The notes: a model not told the origin generated them from the letters alone. Counted from the first letter of the stretch, positions 23,901-31,078 are shown. The stretch is 32,769 nt of DNA from Desmonostoc muscorum LEGE 12446 (GCF_015207005.2 NZ_JADEXS020000004.1:1-32769), one strand, 5' to 3'. Translations and numbers: made by a program.

Positions 23901-25472
23901 TTTAACTGTCCAAGATACAGAAATCGTCTCACCTAGTGCAGCAGTAGTTGGGGCATTGGCGGCAGTAATGACTAAATCTGGGGCAGCAATGGTGATGGCT
24001 TGGGCGAATACATTGTTGGTTTCATTGGTTTCACCCTGGTAGTGGTCTTTATCAGCAACAAATAACAGGTAGCGATCGCCTGCTATATAGTCAGGAATAG
24101 AAATATCTTGGGTGGCTGTATAACTCCCCCCAGACGCTAGAGGCGTATCCTCTCCTGTTGTATAACGGTTGGTGAGATAGGTATCGCTATCGTCGAAGAA
24201 TTGGTCATCAGAAATGTAAACATAGTCATACCAGTTAGATGAGGCAGAAACTATACCTTGGTTTTTAACTGTCCAAGACACAGAAATCGTCTCACCTAGT
24301 GCAGCAGTAGTTGGGGCATTGGCAGCAGTAATCACTAAATCTGGGGCAGCAATGGTGATGGCTTGGGCGAATACATTGTTGGTTTCATTGGTTTCACCCT
24401 GGAAGTTGTATGTATCAGCGACAAATAACAGATAGCGATCGCCTGTTGCTACATAGTATTTGTCAATATAAATATCCTGGGTAGCTGTATAACTCCCCCC
24501 AGATGCTAAAGGCCTATTCTCTCCTGTTGTATAACGGTAGGTGAGAGAGGTATCGCTGTAGTCGAAGAACTGGTCATCAGAAATGTAAACTGCGTCATAC
24601 CAGTTAGATGAGGCAGAAACTGTACCTTGGTTTTTAACTGTCCAAGACACGGAAATCCTCTCATTTAATGCAGCCGTGGTTGGGGCACTAGCTGCTGTCA
24701 CAACCAAATCTGGCCCACTTATACTTATGGTGATGGCTTGGGCGAATACATTGTTGGTTTCACTTGTTTCACCCTGGTAGTTGAATCTATCCGCAACAAA
24801 GAACAAGTAGCGATCGCCTGGTGGTAGCAAGAAGGTGTTGGGAATAGAAATATCTTGGGTAACTGTATAGCTACTGTCAGATGCTAGAGGCGTATTCTCT
24901 CCTGTGTAGCGCCTGGCGAGTTCGAAATCGCTTAGGTCGAAGAACTGGTCATTGGAAATGTAAATATAGTCATACCAGTCAGCTAAGGCAGAAATTGTAC
25001 CTTGGTTTTTAACTGTCCAAGACACCGAAATCGTCTCACCTCGTACAGCAGTAGTTGGGGCATTGGCGGCAGTAATCACCAAATCTGGGGCATTTATGGT
25101 GATGGCTTGGGCGAATACATTGTTGGTTTCATTTGTTTCACCCTGGAAGTTGCCGTAGTATCCTCCTCCATCAGCGACAAATAATAGGTAACGATCGCCT
25201 CCTATTATATAGTCAGCAATATAAATGTCCTGGGTGGCTGTATAACTCCCCCCAGATGCTAGAGGCGTATATTCTCCTGTATAACGAGCGGTCAGTTGGG
25301 TATCGCTGTAGTCGAAGAACTGGTCATCGGAAATGTAAATATAGTCATACCAGTCAGCTAAGGCAGAATCTGTACCTTGGTTTGTAACTCTCCAAGACAC
25401 GGGAATCGTTTGATTCAAAGTGACATATAGTGGAGCCGTCACAGAAGACACTATCAAGTCAATATCGTTCAT
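20976..25472 (-). CDS. giant secreted protein with 11 CARDB repeats and an RTX C terminus
   Basis: 1498 residues. Eleven repeats of roughly 120 residues each contain PDLVITAANAPTTA, ISVSWTVKNQG, then VYISDDQFFD, GDRYLLFVAD and GETNETNNVFAQAI, the signature of the CARDB (cell-adhesion-related) immunoglobulin-like domain. Residues about 1366-1498 hold the calcium-binding RTX nonapeptides (LTGGAGSDRF) and a serralysin-type tail (ITDFVAGTDKIDLSQF). No signal peptide is present, so type I export is expected; no transporter is in the window. GGGAG eight bases before the ATG supports the start. The HIP1 octamer recurs because GDR is encoded GGCGATCGC. Repeats 5 and 7 are almost identical in DNA. An adhesin or surface-layer role is inferred. 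Confidence 0.85.
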   Translation of the reverse strand: MNDIDLIVSSVTAPLYVTLNQTIPVSWRVTNQGTDSALADWYDYIYISDDQFFDYSDTQLTARYTGEYTPLASGGSYTATQDIYIADYIIGGDRYLLFVADGGGYYGNFQGETNETNNVFAQAITINAPDLVITAANAPTTAVRGETISVSWTVKNQGTISALADWYDYIYISNDQFFDLSDFELARRYTGENTPLASDSSYTVTQDISIPNTFLLPPGDRYLFFVADRFNYQGETSETNNVFAQAITISISGPDLVVTAASAPTTAALNERISVSWTVKNQGTVSASSNWYDAVYISDDQFFDYSDTSLTYRYTTGENRPLASGGSYTATQDIYIDKYYVATGDRYLLFVADTYNFQGETNETNNVFAQAITIAAPDLVITAANAPTTAALGETISVSWTVKNQGIVSASSNWYDYVYISDDQFFDDSDTYLTNRYTTGEDTPLASGGSYTATQDISIPDYIAGDRYLLFVADKDHYQGETNETNNVFAQAITIAAPDLVITAANAPTTAALGETISVSWTVKNQGTVSTFADWYDSIYISDDQFFDSSDTQLTSRYTGEYTPLAAAGSYTATQDIDIRDYVGTGDRYLLFVTDARGGWSGNNQGETNEDNNVFAQAITIAAPDLVITAANAPTTAALNETISVSWTVKNQGTVSASSNWYDYVYISDDQFFDYSDTQLTNRYAGEDTPLAAADSYTATQDISIPDYVRTGDRYLLFVADKDHYQGETNETNNIFAQAITINAPDLVITAANAPTTAALGETISVSWTVKNQGTVSTFADWYDSIYISDDQFFDSSDTQLTSRYTGEYTPLAAAGSYTATQDIDIRDYVGTGDRYLLFVTDAETGWYGDNQGETNEDNNVFAQAINIAAPDLVVTAANAPTSAALNETISISWTVKNQGLVSAFADWYDRVYISDDQFLDYFDTYLNERYTGEDTPLASGGSYTATQDISILGTGDRYLLFVTDAYYNQSETNETNNIFAQAITINAPDLVITAANAPTTAGLNETISVSWTVKNQGTVSAFADWYDSVYISDDQFFDYSDRQLASRYAGEDTPLAATDSYTTTQDISIPNDVATGDHYLLFVADRREYGSNQGETNEDNNVFAQAITINAPDLVITAANAPTSAALGETISVSWTVKNQGTVSTFANWYDTVYISDDQFFDYNDTKLTQRYAGENTPLASGGSYTATQDILIPDYVATGDLYDGLRQRYLFFVTNTEYYREKQVETNETNNVFAQAITINAPDLVITTANAPTSAALNETISVSWTVKNQGTVSAFANWYDTVYISDDQFFDESDTYLTSRDAEEDTPLASGGSYTATQDIYIDNSVATGDRYLLFVADGVNFQGETNENNNLQAVAISLYAQDQIFNGTSGRDTLTGDNSNNLITGLQGADTLTGGAGSDRFVYTSIRDAGDTITDFVAGTDKIDLSQFLQSLSLENLDYTTATTQGYLSFGSVLSNTTVLIDLDGTAGRARPTPLLTVAGVSQSTLAQSDNFVF

Positions 25473-25568
25473 GAATAATCTCCCAATTGTTTAATAGATG
25501 CTGCTTTTTGCCAACACAAACACCAATCTCCCCGCAAATTGGGTAAAATCTCCAGTCAGATTTTTGAA

Positions 25569-25602
25569 CAACCCCCTGCTTTACAAAAGTATTTTGTGGG
25601 GT
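25569..25602. terminator. possible hairpin between two genes
   Basis: Arms CAACCCC and GGGGTTG, with an inner ACAAAA/TTTTGT pairing and an asymmetric bulge, lie between the orphan at 25646 and the CARDB gene. No good T tract follows on the minus strand, so a terminator or attenuator role is tentative. Confidence 0.35.
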
Positions 25603-25645
25603 TGTGGTGTTTGGTTTTATCGATCTATTCGTCCTCACACAGCCC

Positions 25646-26380
25646 TCAAAAAGTCCTTGCTGTGGGGATAACAGATTCATTTGCTACTAGATTTAGCTGA
25701 TATGGTGAATTGAGAAACTTGGTGTTCACCAGTTCTTTGTAAGCCTCTATATCTGTCTGCCAATTACTAATTATTTCTGATAGAATAGCTAAGCGCTGAC
25801 TTGGTTCTTCTTGAACAATTGCGTGATTAAAAGCGGCGGTGAACAGCACGATGGGTTGCACTGTTCGATCTGGCAGTTGTAGCCCTGCTTCATTGATATC
25901 CAAGCTCATCTGTGCCCCTTCTAGGGTGTAATTAAACCGCATGGCAGCTTGCACAGGTGCTTTGCCAAACTCATGCCAAGGACCAGGATTCAGCAGTGTG
26001 CCAAAAATATAGTTGCGTGCTGTATTGTTTTGCTCATTGAACAAGACATGTCCCCGAAAGTTAATAGACACGCCCTGATAGTCTACTTGCGCCAATGTCT
26101 CTACATATTTGCCAGCTAGAGCCGGAATTTCCACCTCAGTGGATTCTTTAGTGGCGATCGCCTCTGTGAAAATAATCCGATTGACGTATGAAGTTATACT
26201 AATGCCGTTAGCAAAGACTACCTGAGCATTAGAATCTGTTAGAATCGGAGGCTTACCCAGTTCCCAATTATTAGGGACGATACCACTATACTTCAGAAAA
26301 TCTGGAGTTAAAATTGTCGGGTTGTGTTGTTTTGCAGCGATCGCAATGGCAATTTCTGGAATATTTAGACTTTGGCTCAT
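25646..26380 (-). CDS. orphan protein upstream of the CARDB gene
   Basis: 244 residues with no signal peptide or membrane segment. Hydrophobic beta-like stretches alternate with polar loops (VVFANGISITSYVNRIIFTE near 53-72), which gives it the look of a soluble globular protein. A 174-base gap separates it from the CARDB gene, which reads the same way, so the two may be cotranscribed. I do not recognise the family. The 5' region holds the 26461-26499 hairpin. Confidence 0.65.
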   Translation of the reverse strand: MSQSLNIPEIAIAIAAKQHNPTILTPDFLKYSGIVPNNWELGKPPILTDSNAQVVFANGISITSYVNRIIFTEAIATKESTEVEIPALAGKYVETLAQVDYQGVSINFRGHVLFNEQNNTARNYIFGTLLNPGPWHEFGKAPVQAAMRFNYTLEGAQMSLDINEAGLQLPDRTVQPIVLFTAAFNHAIVQEEPSQRLAILSEIISNWQTDIEAYKELVNTKFLNSPYQLNLVANESVIPTARTF

Positions 26381-26460
26381 TCGCTTTTTTCTCTGGGTAA
26401 ATTTAATCTTGAATTGAGAAAGAGCTAATTAAAAAAATTAACCCAGTCTACCTTGCGGCA

Positions 26461-26499
26461 AAAGCTGCGTCCAATAAAAAGCCGCATTTTCGCAGCTTT
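26461..26499. other. hairpin upstream of the orphan gene
   Basis: AAAGCTGCG (26461-26469) and CGCAGCTTT (26491-26499) are perfect arms around 21 bases. An alternative pairing, GCGGC at 26455 with GCCGC at 26481, would compete with it. It lies 80 bases before the start of the minus-strand orphan, so it may be a leader structure. Confidence 0.4.
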
Positions 26500-26554
26500 G
26501 CGCGACTTCAATACTTACTGAAGCCCTCTATTTGTTAATAATTAATCATCAAAG

Positions 26555-26586
26555 AATAATCCCAGTTTTTACTGAGATTATTTTTT
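26555..26586 (+). terminator. intrinsic terminator on the plus strand without an obvious gene
   Basis: AATAATCCCAGT and ACTGAGATTATT pair at 11 of 12 positions around a TTTT loop and run into a T tract on the plus strand. No plus-strand gene precedes it in 26381-26554, so the transcript it serves is unknown. Confidence 0.5.
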
Positions 26587-26639
26587 GTTATATTCATCTC
26601 CTTATATAACATGAGTATTTAATTAATTTATGCGTAATC

Positions 26640-26945
26640 GGGGTTCAGCCGGGATACCCTATCAATGGGACACGTTGTAAAGTTCTGTAACGGATGTCAA
26701 GCCAAACCCTTGATATACGGTTGTTTCAATCCCAAGCTTTACTTTATTCCTCCAGTTGAAACATTCCCAAACATGGCCATTTATGGGCAAGTTTAAGAGA
26801 CTGAATCGCGTGAAGAGTTGATTTTAGTGTGCAAAAATTTGAATGTCTCAATACCATTTTTGGGCAAGTTAGTAAATTGTAAAATCGGTTTCTGCAACAT
26901 TTGTTTACAACGTGTCCCAAATTGCAGGTATCCCGGCTGTACCCC
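26640..26945. mobile_element. Tn3-type miniature inverted-repeat element (TIME-like), 306 bp
   Basis: The ends are 42-base inverted repeats matching at 34 positions. Both start GGGGT, share CAGCCGGGATACC, and end GGGACACGTTGTAAA, the GGGG...TAA(A) style of Tn3-family ends. The five bases TAATC flank both sides directly (26635-26639 and 26946-26950), the 5-bp target duplication expected of Tn3 transposition. The interior encodes nothing of size. It contains an inverted repeat TGTTTCAA/TTGAAACA (26722-26763) and two TGGGCAAGTT copies that could be res-like sites. Non-autonomous elements of this type are moved by a Tn3 transposase supplied elsewhere; none is in the window. Confidence 0.85.
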
Positions 26946-27128
26946 TAATCGCTATATTAAGTACTGTTTTTTTTCAATTATGAGCATTTATGAAAATTAT
27001 TCCTAGAAAGATAAAGTTTCAGTAAAGTGCAATTTTCTAAATAATCCTTAGAGGTTGTTTAAAAAGTCGTTGGCTGTGACTTTCAGCACCTATTGATCCC
27101 CCCTAGCCCCCCTTAAAAAGCAGGGTGG

Positions 27129-27269
27129 ATTCCAAATCTACCTGCAACTGAAAAGATTAACGTTTTGCTCGTTTCGTCTGCGGCTTTTGATGCCGACCAA
27201 GGCTTAAAAAAGCTGTCCAAGCAAGAACAACAAGCAGTTTTGCAGGGTTTAGAAAAGTCACTGTCTTGA
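27129..27269 (+). pseudogene. 3' fragment of an unidentified gene
   Basis: The plus-strand frame reads as a soluble, helical C terminus (AFDADQGLKKLSKQEQQAVL, then a few more residues and TGA at 27267). It has no start and is open only over about 46 codons. The composition looks coding, perhaps the last helix of a MarR-like regulator, but this is a guess. Its stop lies exactly where the opposing Omp85 fragment ends. Confidence 0.45.
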
Positions 27270-27560
27270 ATTACATTTTTTGGCAGAGTTGGGGCGTTCT
27301 TGACAGTGACTAATTTGAGAACTGGGTTTGGAATTTTCACTGCTGTTACTCGAACCCCCAGAGGTGTATCTGTGGGAACTGCTTGCACATTAGAAAAATA
27401 GCCTGTACCAAAGATGGCATTAATATCTTCTTGAAGCTGAGTCTTGGTTGTTCTCATACCAGGCTTTGTCCGAATTACATCATAGACTTGATTTTCCAAT
27501 TCTCCCTCTGCTCCAGTTACTACCACTTCTGAAACTAGAACTTTGGGGTCTAATAGTTTT
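27266..27560 (-). pseudogene. Omp85/BamA N-terminal POTRA fragment
   Basis: The minus-strand frame contains LLDPKVLVSEVVVTGAEGE, then VIRTKPGMRTTKTQLQEDIN, IFGTGYFSNVQAVPTDTP and LKLVTVKNAPTLPKNVIQDS. This is the first POTRA region of cyanobacterial Omp85 outer-membrane assembly proteins. The POTRA series and the beta barrel are missing: after IQDS the frame runs into unrelated sequence, the antisense of the neighbouring fragment, and stops at 27113. Upstream it stops at the perfect inverted repeat at 27547-27590. It is a captured or decayed piece of a chromosomal-type gene. Confidence 0.78.
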
Positions 27561-27590
27561 AAAGTATTATTACTTTAAAACTATTAGACC
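27547..27590. repeat. 20-bp perfect inverted repeat
   Basis: GGTCTAATAGTTTTAAAGTA (27547-27566) and its exact complement (27571-27590) are separated by four bases. The outer ten bases are the same sequence (CTATTAGACC) as the parA-flanking repeats, so the structure may be a doubled partition site or an operator upstream of parA. Confidence 0.85.
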
Positions 27591-27680
27591 TTTATGGTAT
27601 TATTCAATAATAATCGCCTCATTCAAGTCAGATATGTTTCAATGTATAGAGATATAAAAGTATTAGACCTTTATGGTATA
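27581..27680. promoter_or_regulatory. candidate parS/operator repeats upstream of parA
   Basis: ATTAGACCTTTATGGTAT occurs at 27583-27600 and 27662-27679, directly repeated 79 bases apart and ending about 30 bases before parA. The same sequence, inverted and with TATAGT, lies downstream of the operon at 28883-28916. Partition operons typically carry such sites for the DNA-binding partner. Confidence 0.7.
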
Positions 27681-27709
27681 GACTGATTAACGCTTTAGAT
27701 TTTTAACAA

Positions 27710-28435
27710 ATGATTGTTATCAGTGTATTCAACTTTAAAGGTGGGACAGGTAAAAGCTCTACTGCCCTAAACTTAGGGGCATTTCTAGCATCTCCCAAAC
27801 GCCAAACCCTGCTGATTGATTTAGATGGACAGCGTACTCTCTCGTTCGGTCTAGGCATGGATGGTACTGAGCCAACAACCCTTGACTGGCTAACCAGTAA
27901 AGAAGCGATCGCACCCAAACAGACCCAAGTAAAACACCTTTGTCTGATTCCGGGTGACATAGGTATGTTTCGCCTAAAAGCTGAGAGTGACTTGTTCGTT
28001 CCAGCGCTGTCAAGGCTTTCTGGGTTTGATGTAGTCTTAATGGACTGTCCGCCTGGACTATCGGTGGTATCAGTGCAAGCCATCCTTAGCAGCTCGCGCA
28101 TTCTTATCCCCACAATGAACGAACCCGCTTCTCTAAAAGGGCTTTCGGAAGCCGTGGAGTTAATTCGAGGGGAAAGGGCAGATATTCCCATTGATGTTGT
28201 CAGAACTCGGTATAAGCCCCGGTTAGTTCTGACTAAAGAGGCTGACGATTTACTAATTGAGGCAGCAGTGGAGTTAGGTTATCGACTGTTGCACACAACT
28301 ATCCCTGATAACATAGCTGTTGCTGAATCCATCGCAGCGCAACAACCAGTCAGGACTTACGCCCCCAAGTCCAGTGGTGCTAGAGCTTACCAATCTTTAG
28401 CTAAAGAATACATCAAACATTGGGGGACGAAATGA
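27710..28435 (+). CDS. parA: ParA-type partition ATPase
   Basis: 241 residues. The deviant Walker A FKGGTGKSS is at 9-17, with the signature lysine K10, and the next motifs are LLIDLDGQ near 34-41 and DVVLMDCPPGLS near 104-115. The protein is short and lacks an N-terminal DNA-binding domain, as in type Ib (MinD/ParA-like) plasmid ParAs. It drives plasmid segregation with a small DNA-binding partner, encoded by the overlapping next gene. No clear ribosome site precedes the ATG. Candidate binding sites lie on both sides of the operon. Confidence 0.93.
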   Translation: MIVISVFNFKGGTGKSSTALNLGAFLASPKRQTLLIDLDGQRTLSFGLGMDGTEPTTLDWLTSKEAIAPKQTQVKHLCLIPGDIGMFRLKAESDLFVPALSRLSGFDVVLMDCPPGLSVVSVQAILSSSRILIPTMNEPASLKGLSEAVELIRGERADIPIDVVRTRYKPRLVLTKEADDLLIEAAVELGYRLLHTTIPDNIAVAESIAAQQPVRTYAPKSSGARAYQSLAKEYIKHWGTK

Positions 28436-28857
28436 CCAAAAAGAAAATGTCTGGCATGAAATTAAGCCAGTTTTCTGGAATTAAGAGCCAATCAGAGCCA
28501 GAGATTACCTCTCCTGCCGCCGAAGTAGAACCAACTTCCTTACCAGTTGAGAAAATGCCTATAACATCACCAGCCCCAAAGTCAGCATTAGAAGCCCCTA
28601 CTGCATCACCAACTTCTTCAGCAGTAGTATCAGAAAAGCCCGTGACGATCAATATTAAAATTACTCGCACACAGCATGACTGGTTAACGGATACAGCCCG
28701 AACAGTGCGGGACAACAACACAGAAGCAGTTCCCCCTGGTGAGCGGGTTTACCCTCAGCACCTAATCGGAGTTGCCATAGAACTATTGCTTTCTTGTGAG
28801 GTTGACTGGAGCCAAGTCAAGAATGCTGAAGACCTCAAACGATTACTAAACCTATAA
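28432..28857 (+). CDS. ParA partner (centromere-binding, ParB/ParG-like)
   Basis: 141 residues from ATG 28432, which overlaps the parA stop as ATGA. The frame extends four codons further upstream without a better start. A basic N terminus (MTKKKMSGMKLSQF) is followed by a Pro/Ser/Glu-rich linker to about residue 70. A C-terminal domain begins VTINIKITRTQHDWLTDTA and is helical thereafter. A flexible N-terminal ATPase-stimulating tail joined to a small DNA-binding domain is the plan of type Ib partners. The strand-helix look fits ribbon-helix-helix. It is not a ParB of the chromosomal family. Confidence 0.7.
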   Translation: MTKKKMSGMKLSQFSGIKSQSEPEITSPAAEVEPTSLPVEKMPITSPAPKSALEAPTASPTSSAVVSEKPVTINIKITRTQHDWLTDTARTVRDNNTEAVPPGERVYPQHLIGVAIELLLSCEVDWSQVKNAEDLKRLLNL

Positions 28858-28882
28858 GCTAATTAAGGTATAATCAGTTTAA

Positions 28883-28916
28883 ACTATAAAGGTCTAATAC
28901 TATAAAGGTTTAATAG
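28883..28916. promoter_or_regulatory. downstream parS-like repeats
   Basis: ACTATAAAGGTCTAATAC (28883-28900) and ACTATAAAGGTTTAATAG (28899-28916) are two near-identical tandem copies, 16 bases apart. Their complement is the ATTAGACCTTTAT sequence found upstream of parA, so the partition operon is flanked on both sides by the same site in opposite orientation. Confidence 0.72.
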
Positions 28917-28976
28917 ATTTTTCTTGCCCAGCATGACAGAAGAATTAGAATAAACTATGAATTGGAGTTTTCCCTT

Positions 28977-29222
28977 ATGAGCGTCATAATTCCCGATGAC
29001 ATCCTCCGAGCATCAAACATGACTTCGGATGAACTGAAATTAGAAATTGGCATCTTGCTTTATCAGCAAGGTAAAATTAGCAGTGGCAAAGTCCGAGCCT
29101 GGACAGGAATCACAGTACTTGAATTCCAGCATGAACTGGCTAAACGCGGTTTACACATCAACTATGATGTAGAAGACTTCCAATCCGATGTGCGGACACT
29201 GCAATCAATGGGCTTGTTGTGA
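28977..29222 (+). CDS. UPF0175-type antitoxin
   Basis: 81 residues from ATG 28977; TTGGAG lies ten bases upstream, and the upstream TTG at 28962 is part of it. The sequence (MSVIIPDDILRASNMTSDEL, then LLYQQGKISSGKVRAWTGI) is the UPF0175 family, paired with DUF3368 toxins in many cyanobacteria. It probably binds DNA and the toxin. It overlaps the next gene as GTGA, the usual coupling for such pairs. Confidence 0.82.
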   Translation: MSVIIPDDILRASNMTSDELKLEIGILLYQQGKISSGKVRAWTGITVLEFQHELAKRGLHINYDVEDFQSDVRTLQSMGLL

Positions 29223-29716
29223 TTATAGTTAGCGACACATCACCGATCACAAACTTGGCAGCGATTGGTCAGTTAGATTTACTGCGTCAGTTGTATAGTC
29301 GCGTTATCATTCCCCAAGCCGTTTATAACGAGATGGTAGGTGTAGATAAAGTTGTTCCTGGGGCAGTAGAAGTACAACAACTATCTTGGATTCAGACGAT
29401 AGCTGTTGTTAATTCTCAACAAGTTACAGAAATTCAGGAAAATCAGAACAATATTGACTTAGGAGAAGCCGAAGCAATTATTTTATCTTTAGAACTGAAA
29501 GCTGACTTGCTATTAATGGATGAACGCCGAGGACGAGCAGTCGCTACAAGTTATGGACTAAATGTAACGGGTCTGTTGGGAGTCTTGCTACAAGCCAAAA
29601 AACAAGGGCTAATTCCAGCTATTAAACCATTGATTGATCAGTTAATTGCTACTGCTGACTTTCGGGTTAGCCAAAAGTTGTATGCAATTGTCTTGCAATC
29701 TGCTGATGAGGGTTAG
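29219..29716 (+). CDS. DUF3368 PIN-like toxin
   Basis: 165 residues from GTG 29219, which overlaps the antitoxin stop. The PIN-fold acidic set is visible: VSDTSPITNL at the start, then GEAEAIILSLE near 83-93 and LLLMDERRGRA near 96-106. PIN toxins are Mg-dependent RNases, so release from the antitoxin would cut RNA. With parA next door, it would act as an addiction module that keeps the plasmid. Length and motifs fit the family. Confidence 0.85.
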   Translation: MIIVSDTSPITNLAAIGQLDLLRQLYSRVIIPQAVYNEMVGVDKVVPGAVEVQQLSWIQTIAVVNSQQVTEIQENQNNIDLGEAEAIILSLELKADLLLMDERRGRAVATSYGLNVTGLLGVLLQAKKQGLIPAIKPLIDQLIATADFRVSQKLYAIVLQSADEG

Positions 29717-30035
29717 ACACTGCGTTGAAAAAAGTACGAGTAGGTAATATTAGCCTACTTACCATAGAGGGCAGCAGTTTTTGGGTGTTGGCGTAGCCAG
29801 CCGCAGGCATCGCTTTGGGGCAGAATCCCCAATATTCTTGTGCTACCAAAATTGATATCAATTTCGATATCAAAGCAGCAATTTTACAGACTACACACAG
29901 CGCTGATGATACTTAGTGACTTCCGCAACAAGTGACTATTGCTATATCTTGTGTAAACGTTCAGGCAAAAACATTGTATGCAATGATAGACGTTATTGGA
30001 AATCTGTATTATCAATAACGAGCTAGTAAGCACTT
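29717..30035. promoter_or_regulatory. inverted repeats upstream of the recombinase (candidate crossover site)
   Basis: TTGATATC/GATATCAA (29852-29873) has 8-bp arms and a 6-base spacer, the architecture of a tyrosine recombinase core site. CATTG/CAATG (29972-29985) and CGTTATTG/CAATAACG (29991-30020, 14-base spacer) lie closer to the gene and could be operators. A stretch around 29785-29815 (TGGCGTAGCCAGCCGCAGG) resembles a cyanobacterial intergenic repeat. Confidence 0.45.
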
Positions 30036-31055
30036 ATGCCTAATCAGCCAGGTTGGGGGGAAATCGTCAAGGTAGAATTGGAGGCGTGTTTAGATGCACC
30101 GATCGCCAGATATTTTGACGCACAACTTCAGGGCGACCCAGATGTGTTGGCGCAACTGTTGGCAGATAAGCGCAACCCCAATACTCGACGGGCTTATGAA
30201 AAGGATTTGAGGGATTTCTTTCTGAAGATGACTCTTGTGCCGCCGACTGGTGATAGTGTGCTGGAGTTTCTGCACTTGCAGCCCTCTCAGGCGGTGATGG
30301 TGGTGCTGAAGTACAAGGCGATGTTGATTAAATCTGGGTTGCGGGAGGCGACAATCAATCGGCGGTTGGCGGCGATTAAGTCGTTGGCGAAGATGGGGCG
30401 TAAGCTGGGGGTGTGCAATTATTCCCTGGAGGATGTCGAGGGGGAGAAGGTTAAGGCATACCGAGATACGCGGGGTGTTGATAGCAAAGCGATAGCAAAA
30501 GTAATTCAGCAGTTTGACAGGGAGACTTTAATTGGTAAGCGCAACTATGCAATCTTTCTGGTGCTGTGGGGTTTAGCATTGCGTCGCCAGGAGATATGCC
30601 ATCTTAATGTGGGCGACTTTGATTTTTATGGACGCAAGTTGAGGATTTTGGGGAAGGGCAAGGGAACGAATGAAGAATACTTGGATATGTCCAAGGATGT
30701 GGCGGCTGCTCTTGCTGATTGGCTAATTGCGCGAGGGGATTTGAATGCTAGTTTACCAATTTTTACAGCGTTAGATTTTCATAATGAAGGGCATAGATTG
30801 ACTACGGATGCTATCTATAAAATAGTGTCGGCAGCTTTTAAGTTCGCTGGGGTGAAGAAACCCATGTCACCGCATAGGGTCAGGCATTCGGCAATTACGG
30901 CGGCATTGGATGCGACGGATGGGAATATTAGAAAGGTGCAGAAATTGAGCCGTCATGCTGACCCCAGGACGCTGATGATTTATGATGATAACCGGAATAA
31001 AGATTTGTGGGAGATGTCGGAATTGTTGACTCTTATGTTGAAGGATTCGGAGTGA
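30036..31055 (+). CDS. tyrosine recombinase (XerC/D-like)
   Basis: 339 residues with an N-terminal SAM-like helical domain (RNPNTRRAYEKDLRDFF, about 46-62) and an intact catalytic set: R183 in ALRRQE, a Lys in GKGKGTNEEY near 207-209, H280 and R283 in SPHRVRHSAIT, H307 in SRHADP and the nucleophile Y316 in MIYDD. On plasmids such enzymes resolve multimers or move cassettes. The inverted repeats just upstream are candidate sites. No strong ribosome site precedes the ATG. It differs from the decayed recombinase at 15 kb. Confidence 0.9.
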   Translation: MPNQPGWGEIVKVELEACLDAPIARYFDAQLQGDPDVLAQLLADKRNPNTRRAYEKDLRDFFLKMTLVPPTGDSVLEFLHLQPSQAVMVVLKYKAMLIKSGLREATINRRLAAIKSLAKMGRKLGVCNYSLEDVEGEKVKAYRDTRGVDSKAIAKVIQQFDRETLIGKRNYAIFLVLWGLALRRQEICHLNVGDFDFYGRKLRILGKGKGTNEEYLDMSKDVAAALADWLIARGDLNASLPIFTALDFHNEGHRLTTDAIYKIVSAAFKFAGVKKPMSPHRVRHSAITAALDATDGNIRKVQKLSRHADPRTLMIYDDNRNKDLWEMSELLTLMLKDSE

Positions 31056-31078
31056 TAAAAATTAATCAATCAGCTAGA

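Noticed and set aside
20976..25472. CRISPR-like or tandem DNA repeat array
   Set aside because: The periodicity is explained by in-frame CARDB protein domains, and the recurring GCGATCGC is the codon run for Gly-Asp-Arg.
25459..25680. 73-residue minus-strand ORF between the orphan and the CARDB gene
   Set aside because: It overlaps both neighbours, covers a hairpin-containing spacer, and has no family resemblance.
27113..27526. Intact 137-residue protein
   Set aside because: Only the N-terminal two thirds are Omp85-like. The rest is antisense of another gene's 3' end, so it was split into two fragments.
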